A DNA stretch of 64,000 nt, taken from positions 248,001 through 312,000 of the forward strand of contig NZ_QEQQ01000003.1 of assembly GCF_003097235.1 (NCBI RefSeq), given 5' to 3'. Of this stretch, positions 56,497-64,000 are shown one piece after another; position 1 is the stretch's first letter; each line of letters begins with the position of its first letter. A model generated the notes under the pieces. The model searched no databases, had not been told where the DNA came from, and worked only from the letters and a program-made list of their open reading frames with translations. The translations under genes and the position numbers were made by a program. Source of the DNA: Pseudomonas sp. CC120222-01a (GTDB lineage: Bacteria > Pseudomonadota > Gammaproteobacteria > Pseudomonadales > Pseudomonadaceae).

Positions 56497-57414
56497 TCAA
56501 TCGACCTGCTTGAGCCAAGCCTGAATCTGCTCGAGCGTGGCAGTAGCCCCACCACAAACCACCACCAGTACATGCTGGTAACTGGCCAATGCAGCAGGCT
56601 CATAGGCCACTGCCAACGCCGCCCCACACGCCGGTTCTACCAGTACCCGATGATCGAGCAGGAACCGCTCGCAGGCCTCCAGCGCTGCCCGGTCACTGAC
56701 CAGGTGGCTGTGTACGGGATGCTGCCGGGTACAGGCCAGTGCCTGTTCCGCCACGCGCTTGGCGCCCAGCGAGCTGGCCACCGAGGCGATACGTGGGAGT
56801 TCCACCGTGTGCCCGGCCTCAATGGCCGCATGCAGCGAAGCGGCCCCGGTGGTTTCCACCGCCAGCACCGGCACATCGCCCCAGCCATGGCGCTGCAGGC
56901 CTTCGACCACACCGCTGAGCAGGCCGCCGCCGCCCACCGACAGCACCACTGCATCCGGTTTGAACCCGCTCGCCACTACTTCATCGACCAGGCTGGCGTG
57001 CCCGGCCCACAGCAGTGGATCGTCGAACGGGTGGATGAAGGCATCACCTTCGCCGACCAGGGTCAGTGCCAGTTCGTTGGCCTCTTGCCACGAGCTGCCA
57101 TGCACCACCACCTTGGCGTCTTCCAGGCGCAGCAGCTCCTTGGCCCGTTCAGTGGTGGTTTCAGGTACTACCACGGTCACCGGCACCCCCAGCTTGCGCC
57201 CGGCATAAGCCACCGCCAGCCCGGCATTGCCGCCCGACGAGGAGACGAAATGGCGCGCACCACGGGCGTGGTGCACCTCGCAGGCATGGCCGACCCCGCG
57301 CAGCTTGAACGAGCCGCAGGGCTGCAGGGCGTCGAGCTTGAGCCAGACCGAGCGGCCTGCGGCCAGCGACAGCGGGCGGGATTCGATCAACGGTGTCTCG
57401 ATGTGCAGGGTCAT
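56497..57414 (-). CDS. PLP-dependent serine/threonine dehydratase-type enzyme
   Basis: 305 aa fold-type II PLP enzyme. The PLP lysine is K37 in PCGSFKLRGVGH, the phosphate-binding glycines in SVGGGGLLSGVVEGL, and SSSGGNAGLAVAYAGRKL holds the cofactor face. It is shorter than biosynthetic threonine deaminase and lacks a regulatory domain, so it looks like a catabolic L-serine/L-threonine ammonia-lyase, with a D-amino acid or other beta-substituted alanine lyase possible. Its start overlaps the stop of the upstream regulator gene by four bases. Confidence 0.85.
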   Translation of the reverse strand: MTLHIETPLIESRPLSLAAGRSVWLKLDALQPCGSFKLRGVGHACEVHHARGARHFVSSSGGNAGLAVAYAGRKLGVPVTVVVPETTTERAKELLRLEDAKVVVHGSSWQEANELALTLVGEGDAFIHPFDDPLLWAGHASLVDEVVASGFKPDAVVLSVGGGGLLSGVVEGLQRHGWGDVPVLAVETTGAASLHAAIEAGHTVELPRIASVASSLGAKRVAEQALACTRQHPVHSHLVSDRAALEACERFLLDHRVLVEPACGAALAVAYEPAALASYQHVLVVVCGGATATLEQIQAWLKQVD

Positions 57415-58082
57415 GGGTTGGCTCCTCGCAGTTGTTCCAGATAGTTGTAAATGGTGTAGCGGGTCACACCCAGTGCCGCGGCCGCTTTCTCCACCCCGCC
57501 CTTGACCATGAACAGGCCACGTTCCTGCATGACACGCACGGCCTCGACCTTGGCCTGTTTGTTCATTCGGCCCTGGCCGCTGCGCTGCAGCGAGTCTTCG
57601 ATGATCTCACTCATCAGGATGGCCATGTCGGCGGGCTCGCTGGCCTCGGCGGGGGATGCGCCGAGTGGCTGCAGCTGCTGGAGGAAGTGCATGGCGGCGT
57701 CGAGGCCGGTGACGTCGGTGTTGACGCAGAGGCTGGCGAACGGGTGGCCGTTGCTGTCGCGGAAGATCGCCGTGGCGCTGCGCAGGGTGCGGCCCTTGAG
57801 GGTGGTGGGGTAGTCGGGCAATACCAGGGGGGCAGCGCCTTGCTGATCGGCGCTGGCCTGCATCAGGGCCTTGAAGCCCTGGTCCTGCTCCGGGGCGGCG
57901 AGTATCGGGCTGCCGACCACGCGGCCGGAGAGGTGGCCGTTGACGATCGCCACCACGGAGTGTTCCGGGTGGTCGAGGTCGTGCAGGAGGATTTCCATGT
58001 TGCGCGCGGCAACGCTGCCCAGGGCCTGGAGGGCGGCCTTGAGGACGGTGAGGGTAAGTTGGCGTTCTTCAGGAGGGGACAT
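57411..58082 (-). CDS. YheO/DauR-like PAS-HTH transcriptional regulator
   Basis: 223 aa starting at MSPPEERQLTLTVL (58082), followed by a YheO-like PAS domain (about 10-120; SVAARNMEILLHDLDHPEHSVVAIVNGHLSGR) and a C-terminal HTH (about 170-220; MQERGLFMVKGGVEKAAAALGVTRYTIYNYLEQL). DauR, of the same build, controls D-arginine use in Pseudomonas. It is co-transcribed with the PLP dehydratase, so it probably regulates that gene. A 56-bp palindrome overlaps its start region. A longer frame to 58160 runs through the palindrome and is unlikely. Confidence 0.85.
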   Translation of the reverse strand: MSPPEERQLTLTVLKAALQALGSVAARNMEILLHDLDHPEHSVVAIVNGHLSGRVVGSPILAAPEQDQGFKALMQASADQQGAAPLVLPDYPTTLKGRTLRSATAIFRDSNGHPFASLCVNTDVTGLDAAMHFLQQLQPLGASPAEASEPADMAILMSEIIEDSLQRSGQGRMNKQAKVEAVRVMQERGLFMVKGGVEKAAAALGVTRYTIYNYLEQLRGANP

Positions 58083-58087
58083 GGGGT

Positions 58088-58143
58088 AATCGCACAATTC
58101 AACGTTATGTGTAATTTTACACATAACGTTGAATTGTGCGATT
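58088..58143. promoter_or_regulatory. 56-bp perfect palindrome at the regulator gene start
   Basis: Left arm 58088-58114 and right arm 58117-58143 are exact 27-bp inverted repeats, each carrying AATTCAACGTTATGTGTAA, with a 2-base centre. It begins 6 bp upstream of the regulator start (58082). In DNA it is a large symmetric operator candidate; in RNA the left arm lies close to the expected ribosome site. Autoregulation is the simplest reading. Confidence 0.7.
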
Positions 58144-58153
58144 GGCTTTTTCA

Positions 58154-58197
58154 GGCCCATTCGCGGGCTTGCCCGCGAATGGGCCGCAAAGCGGCCC
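58154..58197. repeat. REP-like palindrome plus hairpin after the amidase stop
   Basis: GGCCCATTCGCGGGC (58154-58168), TT, GCCCGCGAATGGGCC (58171-58185) form a perfect 15-bp stem, and a second short hairpin GGGCCGC AAA GCGGCCC (58181-58197) overlaps it. The core resembles REP units. It is placed between the amidase stop (58207) and the regulator start, where it can end amidase transcription. Confidence 0.8.
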
Positions 58198-58206
58198 CTT
58201 TATGCC

Positions 58207-59910
58207 TCAACTCAAGGCTGGCGTGCGCGGCGGAATCATCCGCCGCGAGCCGGTCGCCTCGAAGGCTGCCGCGAAGCTCAGCAGCGCATTGTCGCTATAG
58301 GCCTTGCCGGCAAAGGTCAGCCCCACCGGCATGCCGATATCGGCCATCACGCCCATCGGCACGGTCACGGTCGGCACGCCCAGGTGACGGATGGCCAGGT
58401 TGCCGTTGGCCACCCAGATACCGTTGCTCCAGGCGATGTCGGCCGAAGCCGGGTTGACGTCGGCATCGGCCGGGCCCACATCGGCCACGGTCGGGAACAG
58501 CACGGCGTCCAGGCCCTGCGCGTCCATCCAGTCTTCGAGGTCCATCTTGCGGGTCTTTTCCAGCCCGCGCAGGCCGTCGGGCAGGGTCTCGATCTGGTCC
58601 CAGGTCTTCAGGCCGCGCTTGGCCATGTTGACGTATTCGTCCATACCGGCGGCCAGGTCGTCCTCGCGGTTGGGCAGGGTGCCCGGGTCGTGCGGGAAGA
58701 TCTGCGGGCCGTCGACATCGGCCAGGCGGTTGAGTTTGGGGTCATCGTTGGCACGCAAGAAGTCATCGAAAGCCCAGCCCGACAGCTCCCACAGTTCGTC
58801 GTGGAGGAATTCCTTGCTGACGATGCCACGGTTGTAGACGGTCGGCGCGCCCGGGCGGTCGCCCTCGCAGTTGGACACCAGCGGGAAGTCGACTTCCAGC
58901 ACTTCGGCGCCGGCCGCTTCCAGGGCCTGGCGGGCCTGCTTCCACAATTCGATGACACTGTCGCGGGTGTTGATGCGCTGGCCGGTCGGGCCACCGATGC
59001 CTGGCTTCTCGGAGGTGCCGGCCTCGGCGTCGGCATTGATGTACATGCGCGGTACGCCAAAACGCTTGCCCTTGAGCGAGCTGGCGTCGACAGCCAGGTC
59101 CAGGTAGGAAGCAGGGCGCACGGAGGAGGCGGCCGGGATTGGCACCCACGGCTGCAGGCGCCACAGGTCGCCGCGCTTGTCGGCATCGTCGGCAACTACC
59201 ACGTCGAGGATTTCCAGCAGGTCGCTCATGGTCCGGGCATACGGCACCACCACGTCCATGGTCGGGGTCAGCGGCCAGTTGCCACGTACCGAGATCACGC
59301 CACGCGACGGGGTGTAGGCGCACAGGCCGTTGTTCGAGGCAGGGCCGCGGCCGCTCGACCAGGTTTCCTCGGCCAGGCCGAAGGCGCTGAAGCTCGCGGC
59401 GGTGGCGGTACCGGCACCGTTCGACGAGCCGGAGGCGAACGGCGCGGTCAGGTACTGGGCGTTGTACGGGCTTTCGGCGCGGCCGTAGACGCCACGCTGC
59501 ATGCCGCCATTGGCCATCGGTGGCATGTTGGTCTTGCCCAGGCACACGGCGCCGGCGGCGCGCAGGCGCTCGATGGTGAAGGCGTCGCGTTGGGCGACCA
59601 GGTCCTTGAACGCCGGGCTGCCGGAGGCGGCGGTCAGGCCCTTGACCAGGTAGCTGTCCTTGGCGGTGTAGGGGATGCCGTCCAGCGGGCTCAAGGTTTG
59701 GCCCTTGGCGCGGCGGGCGTCGGAGGCCTCGGCTTCCTTGAGCGCTTCAGGGTTGCGTACGACCACGGCGTTCAGTGCGGTGGCGGTGTCGGCGCCATCG
59801 TAGGCGTCGATGCGTGCCAGGTAGGCCTTGACCAACTCGACTGCCGTCGTGCGGCCGGTTTCGAGCGCGTCGCGCAGCTCGGCAATGGAAACCTCGGTTA
59901 CCTCGATCAT
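58207..59910 (-). CDS. Amidase signature-family hydrolase
   Basis: 567 aa starting at MIEVTEVSIAELRDALETG (59910). The Ser-cisSer-Lys triad can be placed at K84 (PYTAKDSY), S162 (SGSSNG) and S186 (TWSSGRGPA); the S162-S186 spacing of 24 equals that of FAAH-type enzymes. The usual GGSSGG is SGSSNGAG here, and the nucleophile region TGGSIR is TWSSGRG, so it is a divergent member. Substrate unknown; candidates are aryl or fatty-acid amides. A longer frame upstream to 60411 is shadow. There is a short gap to yghU. Confidence 0.85.
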   Translation of the reverse strand: MIEVTEVSIAELRDALETGRTTAVELVKAYLARIDAYDGADTATALNAVVVRNPEALKEAEASDARRAKGQTLSPLDGIPYTAKDSYLVKGLTAASGSPAFKDLVAQRDAFTIERLRAAGAVCLGKTNMPPMANGGMQRGVYGRAESPYNAQYLTAPFASGSSNGAGTATAASFSAFGLAEETWSSGRGPASNNGLCAYTPSRGVISVRGNWPLTPTMDVVVPYARTMSDLLEILDVVVADDADKRGDLWRLQPWVPIPAASSVRPASYLDLAVDASSLKGKRFGVPRMYINADAEAGTSEKPGIGGPTGQRINTRDSVIELWKQARQALEAAGAEVLEVDFPLVSNCEGDRPGAPTVYNRGIVSKEFLHDELWELSGWAFDDFLRANDDPKLNRLADVDGPQIFPHDPGTLPNREDDLAAGMDEYVNMAKRGLKTWDQIETLPDGLRGLEKTRKMDLEDWMDAQGLDAVLFPTVADVGPADADVNPASADIAWSNGIWVANGNLAIRHLGVPTVTVPMGVMADIGMPVGLTFAGKAYSDNALLSFAAAFEATGSRRMIPPRTPALS

Positions 59911-60020
59911 GCTTTCACCAAAATTTGTGCAGGTTGGGGCTAGTGCGAGGAGTGTACAAGAAGGGATCAGGGCTGGGAGGTTTGCGCGGGAGAAATGGTT
60001 TTTTGCAACGGGGCATTGTC

Positions 60021-60039
60021 GGGGCCGCATAGCGGCCCC
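60021..60039. terminator. GC hairpin after the yghU stop
   Basis: GGGGCCGC (60021-60028), ATA, GCGGCCCC (60032-60039) form an 8-bp perfect stem just downstream of the yghU stop (60047, minus strand). It lacks a clear U tract, so it is a probable weak terminator. Confidence 0.5.
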
Positions 60040-60046
60040 GTCAGAC

Positions 60047-60886
60047 TCAATCCAGGTCGGCCGCCGAGTGCCGCTCGGGGACCTGGCTGGCTTCATCGCC
60101 CCAGGTGCGGTTGACCCGGGTGCCACGCTGTACGGCCGGGCGCTGGGCAATTTCCTCGGCCCAGCGCTGCACTTGCGGGTACTCATCCACCGCCAGGAAT
60201 TCGGCTGCACCGTACAGGTTGCCGCGCACCAGCTGGCCATACCAAGGCCACACGGCGATATCGGCGATGCTGTATTCGTCGCCACCGAGGTAGCGGCTGA
60301 CCGCCAGGCGGCGCTCCAGCACGTCGAGTTGGCGCTTGGCCTCCATGGTGAAGCGGTTGATGGCGTACTCGAACTTCTCTGGCGCGTACACATAGAAGTG
60401 GCCGAAGCCACCGCCCAGGTAAGGCGCGGCCCCCATCTGCCAGAACAGCCAGTTCAGGCTTTCAGTGCGTGCGGCGGGTGCCTTGGGCAGGAAGGCGCCG
60501 AATTTTTCCGCCAGGTGCAGCAGGATCGAACCGGACTCGAACACCCGCACTGGCGGCTCGACGCTGCGGTCGAGCAGGGCGGGGATCTTCGAGTTGGGGT
60601 TGACTTCGACGAAACCGCTGGAGAACTGGTCGCCGTCACCGATGCGGATCAGCCAGGCGTCGTACTCGGCGCCGCTGTGGCCCAGGGCGAGCAGTTCTTC
60701 GAGCAGGATGGTGACCTTGACGCCATTGGGGGTAGCCAGGGAGTACAGCTGCAGCGGGTGCTTGCCGACCGGCAGCTCCTTGTCATGGGTCGGCCCGGCG
60801 ATCGGCCGGTTGATGCTGGCGAACTGGCCGCCGGACGCGGCATCGTTGCGCCAGACCTTGGGCGGGACGTAAGTGGGCTTGCTCAT
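60047..60886 (-). CDS. yghU: YghU-type glutathione S-transferase
   Basis: 279 aa starting at 60886 behind AAGGAG. It is nearly block-identical to E. coli YghU, as I recall it: PVSGPTHEK-like SINRPIAGPTHDKELPVGKHPLQLYS, LEELLALG, DAWLIRIGDGDQFSSGFVEVNPNSKIPAL and FGHFYVYAPEKFEYAINRFTMEAKR. YghU has disulfide-bond reductase and organic peroxide activity with bound glutathione. Lone gene. Confidence 0.95.
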   Translation of the reverse strand: MSKPTYVPPKVWRNDAASGGQFASINRPIAGPTHDKELPVGKHPLQLYSLATPNGVKVTILLEELLALGHSGAEYDAWLIRIGDGDQFSSGFVEVNPNSKIPALLDRSVEPPVRVFESGSILLHLAEKFGAFLPKAPAARTESLNWLFWQMGAAPYLGGGFGHFYVYAPEKFEYAINRFTMEAKRQLDVLERRLAVSRYLGGDEYSIADIAVWPWYGQLVRGNLYGAAEFLAVDEYPQVQRWAEEIAQRPAVQRGTRVNRTWGDEASQVPERHSAADLD

Positions 60887-61018
60887 GCAGAGGTTCTCCT
60901 TGGAAAGCGCGAAAGCGACCACGTAAAGACGTGGACCTGCATCTATGCCACGGGTTCGGAGAAAAGCGCAAATGCATTGGGCGCGAGCGTCAGTTGCAAG
61001 GTGCGTTGGTCACGTGGC

Positions 61019-61303
61019 TCACCAAGGCCACAGTTGCGCCGCGATCAGGCGGTCATAGGAAAGGCTGCAGCGGGTGCCGGACGGGGTGCGGTAGTGGACG
61101 CGCCGGTCGGCAGCGTCGACATGGGAGGGGGTGCCCTGGACCAGGCACAGGTTGCCATGGTCGAACGGCTGTTGCAGGCCGGTCTGGGGGGCCAGCAAGG
61201 TCACCTGGGCACCCCTGTGGCCCTGCAGGTTCAGTTGGCGAATGGCGCTCAGGGCGCTCCAAGGGCCGGCGATGCCGGTGCCAATGATCAGGATATTGTT
61301 CAA
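61019..61303 (-). pseudogene. Decayed NAD(P)/FAD flavoprotein fragment (NDH-2-like)
   Basis: The frame reads NNILIIGTGIAGPWSALSA, the N-terminal FAD-binding motif of type II NADH dehydrogenase-like flavoproteins. About 40 residues later comes VQGTPSHVDAADRRVHYRTPSGTRCSLSYDRLIAA, which belongs near residue 110-140 of that family. The intervening part is shorter than usual, and the frame stops after about 95 residues, where intact members run on for some 300 more. It looks like a remnant with an internal deletion and a missing C-terminal two-thirds. A TTG at 61303 has AGGAG upstream, so it may still be translated. Confidence 0.65.
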
Positions 61304-61385
61304 CGTTGTGCTCCTGGAAAGTCCGAAAGACACAGTAGACCGTAATTGCAGACAACGATGTTACGGGGCCAGCTGGCAGATCTTT

Positions 61386-61988
61386 TCAAAATGTTGGCGG
61401 GGTGATCACCCAGATCACCACCGCGTCCACCTCGCCGGGGTTGCCATAGCGGTGCGGCTCCTGGCTGGAGAAGCTGAAGCTGTCGCCTTCGCCCAGCAGG
61501 AAGTGGCGTTCGCCCACCCACACCTCGAAGCTGCCCGAGAGCACATAGCCCGCTTCGTCACCTTCATGGCTGTAGCTTTGCTGGCTGTAGGTGCCTGGCG
61601 GAAAGCGCGAGTGCAGCATCTCCAGCTGGCGGTTGGGTTGCGGGGTGAGCAGCTGGTCGACGATGCCGTCCTCGTAATGCACGCTCAGCCGGCTGTTGCG
61701 CCGCACCACGTAACCCTGGTCTTCGGGTGCGGTGGTGGCTTCGCTGGCGAAGAACCACTGGATGGTCACGCCGAGGCTGCGGGCAATGTTGAACAGCGCC
61801 GGGATCGACGGGTAAGACAGGTTGCGCTCCAGCTGGCTGATGTAGCCAGCGGTCAGCTCGCTGTGCGCCGCCAGTTCCGCCAGGGTCATGCCGCGGCGCT
61901 TGCGCAGGCCGCGGATGCGGCCACCGAGGAACTGCGGCGCGCTGCCGCCGTCTTCGGCGGCGGGCGGGAACTGGGGTTGCTGGCTCAT
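61386..61988 (-). CDS. XRE-cupin transcriptional regulator
   Basis: 200 aa. The N-terminal XRE HTH (about 22-80; IRGLRKRRGMTLAELAAHSELTAGYISQLERNLSYPSIPALFNIARSLGV) is joined to a C-terminal cupin (about 120-195; SYSHEGDEAGYVLSGSFEVWVGERHFLLGEGDSFSFSSQEPHRYGNPG). This is the PuuR/SutR type that often binds a small-molecule signal in the cupin. It is 39 bp downstream of the Fe-S flavoprotein gene on the same strand, so the two are probably linked and it may control that gene. Confidence 0.87.
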   Translation of the reverse strand: MSQQPQFPPAAEDGGSAPQFLGGRIRGLRKRRGMTLAELAAHSELTAGYISQLERNLSYPSIPALFNIARSLGVTIQWFFASEATTAPEDQGYVVRRNSRLSVHYEDGIVDQLLTPQPNRQLEMLHSRFPPGTYSQQSYSHEGDEAGYVLSGSFEVWVGERHFLLGEGDSFSFSSQEPHRYGNPGEVDAVVIWVITPPTF

Positions 61989-62027
61989 GCGCTTCGGTCC
62001 ATCGGGAAAGCCGCAGTATGGACAGGC

Positions 62028-63980
62028 TCAGAGCGCCCAGGCAACTGTCAGGCCCTCATGGATCGCCTCCTCGACCGTGCGTGGGGCCAGGCAGTCGCCG
62101 ATGCGCCGCACCTCCACCAGGCCGGCCAGTTCTGCTGCCAGGGTGTCCTCAGGTTGGTGGCCGAGGCACAGCACCAGGGTGTCGATGCCTTCGAAGATCA
62201 TCGGCTCGCCGCTGGCGGTGTGTTGCAGGTAGACCGTGTTGTCGTCGCAGCCGTACAGGCGGGCATAGGGTGTGATCGGGATGCCCAGGCGGTGCAGTTC
62301 GCCGGCCAGCTGGTCGCGTACATACAGCGGCAGGGTTTCGCCGCAGTGGGTGCCATTCACCGCCAGTTGCACCTGGTGGCCGTCGCGTACCAGGCGCTCG
62401 GCGATGCCGGGGCCGATCCAGTCGCAGCGCCAATCGATCACCAGCACCGAGCGGCCGAGCGTGACTTCATTGCGCAGGACTTGCCAGGCATCCACCACCT
62501 GCAGCTCGCCGCTGCGTTCGAACGACGGCCAGTAGGGCGTGGCGCCGGTGGCGGCTATCACCAGGTCGGGGCGTTCGCGTTCGACCAATGCGCGATCGAC
62601 ACGCGTATTACGTACTACACGTACACCGACCAGCTCCATTTCCCGCTGCAGGTTGGTGCTGGCGCCGCCGAATTCTGCGCGCCGGGGCAGCAACTGGGCG
62701 AGCTGTACCTGGCCGCCCAGTTGTGTACTGGCTTCGTACAGCGTGACGTCATGCCCACGGGCGGCGGCAACGGCTGCGGCCTTCATGCCGGCGGGGCCGC
62801 CACCCGCCACGAGGATGCGCTTGCGGGCGGTCGCGGGAGCAGGGGTTTCGTACTGCAACTCGCGTCCGGTTTCCGGGTGCTGGATACAGGAGATCGGCAG
62901 CCCCCGGTGAAAGTGGCCGATGCAGGCCTGGTTGCAGGCAATGCAGGCGCGCACGTCCTCGACCTGGCCGCGCTCGGTCTTGGCCGGCATCTGCGGGTCG
63001 CAGATCAGGGCGCGGGTCATGCCACACACGTCGGCCTGGCCACGGGCCAGGATCAGTTCGGCTTCCTGCGGCTGGTTGATGCGCCCGGTGACGAACAGCG
63101 GGATGTCCAGGTGCTGCTTGAAGGTGCCGGCCTCGCGCGCCAGGTAGGCCGGGGCGATGGCCATGGGCGGCACAATGTGCACGGCGCCACCCAGCGACGC
63201 CGAAGTACCGGCGACGATGTGCAGGTAGTCGACCTGGTCTTGCAGGGCCTGCGCGGCGGCGAGCGATTCGTCCTCGCTGAGGCCCTCGCTGTCGCGTTCG
63301 TCGGCGCTGATGCGCAGGCCGACGATGAATTGCTCGTCGGTGGCCGCCCGGACCGCTGCCAGCACTTCACGCAGGAAGCGCAGGCGCTGTTCCAGGTCGC
63401 CGTTATAACCGTCGTTGCGCTGGTTGACTCGCGGGTTGAGAAACTGCGCCGGCAGGTAGCCATGGCTGGCCACCACCTCGACACCGTCCAGGCCGGCCTG
63501 GTGCAGGCGCCGGGCGGCGCTGGCATAGCCCTGGACGATTTCGTCGATCATCGCCTGGTCCAGCGCCCGCGGCATCACCCGGAAGCGCTCGTTGGGCACC
63601 GACGAGGCCGAATAGGCCACTGCCAGCAGGCCATCCGCCGACTCCATGATCTCCCGCCCCGGGTGAAACAGTTGCGACAGCACCACCGTGCCGTGGGCAT
63701 GGCAGGCCTCGGCCAGGCGCCGGTAGCCGTCGATGCAGGCGTCGTCGGTGGCCATCAGCACGTGCGAGGTGTAGCGGGCACTGTCATGCACCCCGGCCAC
63801 CTGCAGCACGATCAGGCCTACGCCGCCGGCGGCACGGGCGCGCTGGTAGGCGATGAGCTTGTCGTTGACCAGGTTGTCGGTGGGCAGGCAAGTGTCGTGG
63901 CCGGTCGACATGATTCGGTTTTTCAGGCGTTTGCCGCGGATCTGCAGGGGTTCGAACAGGTGGGCGAAGGCGGTCGTCAT
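62028..63980 (-). CDS. Fe-S/FMN/FAD oxidoreductase (dienoyl-CoA reductase/TMADH-type)
   Basis: 650 aa. It has an OYE-type TIM barrel (about 1-345; ASHGYLPAQFLNPRVNQRNDGYNGDLEQRLRF) followed by the 4Fe-4S site CIACNQACIGHFHRGLPISC (C-x2-C-x3-C-x11-C) and an FAD/NAD-binding half (ILVAGGGPAGMKAAAVAAARGHDVTLYE). All four Fe-S cysteines are present, unlike the DgcA-like protein at 382-2418. Relatives reduce dienoyl-CoA or oxidise N-methylated amines; the local XRE-cupin regulator does not resolve which. Very little upstream sequence is inside the window. Confidence 0.87.
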   Translation of the reverse strand: MTTAFAHLFEPLQIRGKRLKNRIMSTGHDTCLPTDNLVNDKLIAYQRARAAGGVGLIVLQVAGVHDSARYTSHVLMATDDACIDGYRRLAEACHAHGTVVLSQLFHPGREIMESADGLLAVAYSASSVPNERFRVMPRALDQAMIDEIVQGYASAARRLHQAGLDGVEVVASHGYLPAQFLNPRVNQRNDGYNGDLEQRLRFLREVLAAVRAATDEQFIVGLRISADERDSEGLSEDESLAAAQALQDQVDYLHIVAGTSASLGGAVHIVPPMAIAPAYLAREAGTFKQHLDIPLFVTGRINQPQEAELILARGQADVCGMTRALICDPQMPAKTERGQVEDVRACIACNQACIGHFHRGLPISCIQHPETGRELQYETPAPATARKRILVAGGGPAGMKAAAVAAARGHDVTLYEASTQLGGQVQLAQLLPRRAEFGGASTNLQREMELVGVRVVRNTRVDRALVERERPDLVIAATGATPYWPSFERSGELQVVDAWQVLRNEVTLGRSVLVIDWRCDWIGPGIAERLVRDGHQVQLAVNGTHCGETLPLYVRDQLAGELHRLGIPITPYARLYGCDDNTVYLQHTASGEPMIFEGIDTLVLCLGHQPEDTLAAELAGLVEVRRIGDCLAPRTVEEAIHEGLTVAWAL

Positions 63981-64000
63981 GCGGGCGGCTCCGGTGCGGT

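Overview
This window looks like a chromosome segment of a Pseudomonas putida-group bacterium. It is GC-rich, its intergenic regions carry the inverted REP-type hairpins typical of that group (two sequence types), and it holds many catabolic operons, each beside its own regulator and transporter. No tRNA, rRNA, CRISPR array, IS element or prophage was seen. All functions are assigned by reading the sequence; no database search was run.

Layout. (1) 1-6820: a TetR regulator, cut by the window edge, diverges from an operon coding for a DgcA-type flavoprotein demethylase, an M24-fold enzyme that keeps the active-site residues of the DMSP lyase DddP, and a complete polar-amino-acid-type ABC importer. 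A near-perfect operator sits on the operon promoter. (2) 6821-19653: a zinc-cysteine-type hemB, an exporter and FAD-oxidase pair, a ProP osmoprotectant symporter, a DUF1275 membrane protein, a riboflavin synthase, an autotransporter and a TreS-like GH13 enzyme. (3) 19654-35894: two meta-hydroxylated aromatic pathways side by side. The first is 3-hydroxybenzoate to gentisate to fumarate plus pyruvate, with a LysR regulator and MFS carrier. The second is the mhp pathway for 3-(3-hydroxyphenyl)propionate (mhpR, then mhpABCDFE-T), followed by an OprD porin. (4) 35896-42989: a YddG-like exporter, a LysR gene divergent from pxpABC (5-oxoprolinase), and a TonB-dependent receptor behind a Fur-like box. 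(5) 43113-45196: a radical SAM/HhH protein and its partner, under a canonical LexA box. (6) 45237-51102: a cell-surface sugar cluster (ugd, UDP-uronate epimerase, polyprenyl-phosphate glycosyltransferase, small LAB_N membrane protein, ArnT-like transferase, SdiA-regulated/YjiK-like protein). It reads as a route for adding galacturonic acid to lipid A or LPS. (7) 51526-64000: a methyltransferase, two tandem related proteins of unknown function, the carboxy(nor)spermidine pair, a PLP dehydratase with a YheO/DauR-like regulator behind a 56-bp palindrome, an amidase, yghU, a decayed flavoprotein fragment, an XRE-cupin regulator and an Fe-S/FMN/FAD oxidoreductase.

Most interesting. The best candidates for less-described biology are the DddP/DgcA/ABC operon, the SOS-controlled radical SAM pair, the uronic-acid surface cluster, and the paired unknown proteins at 52684-53744. 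Most remaining genes belong to well-known families.
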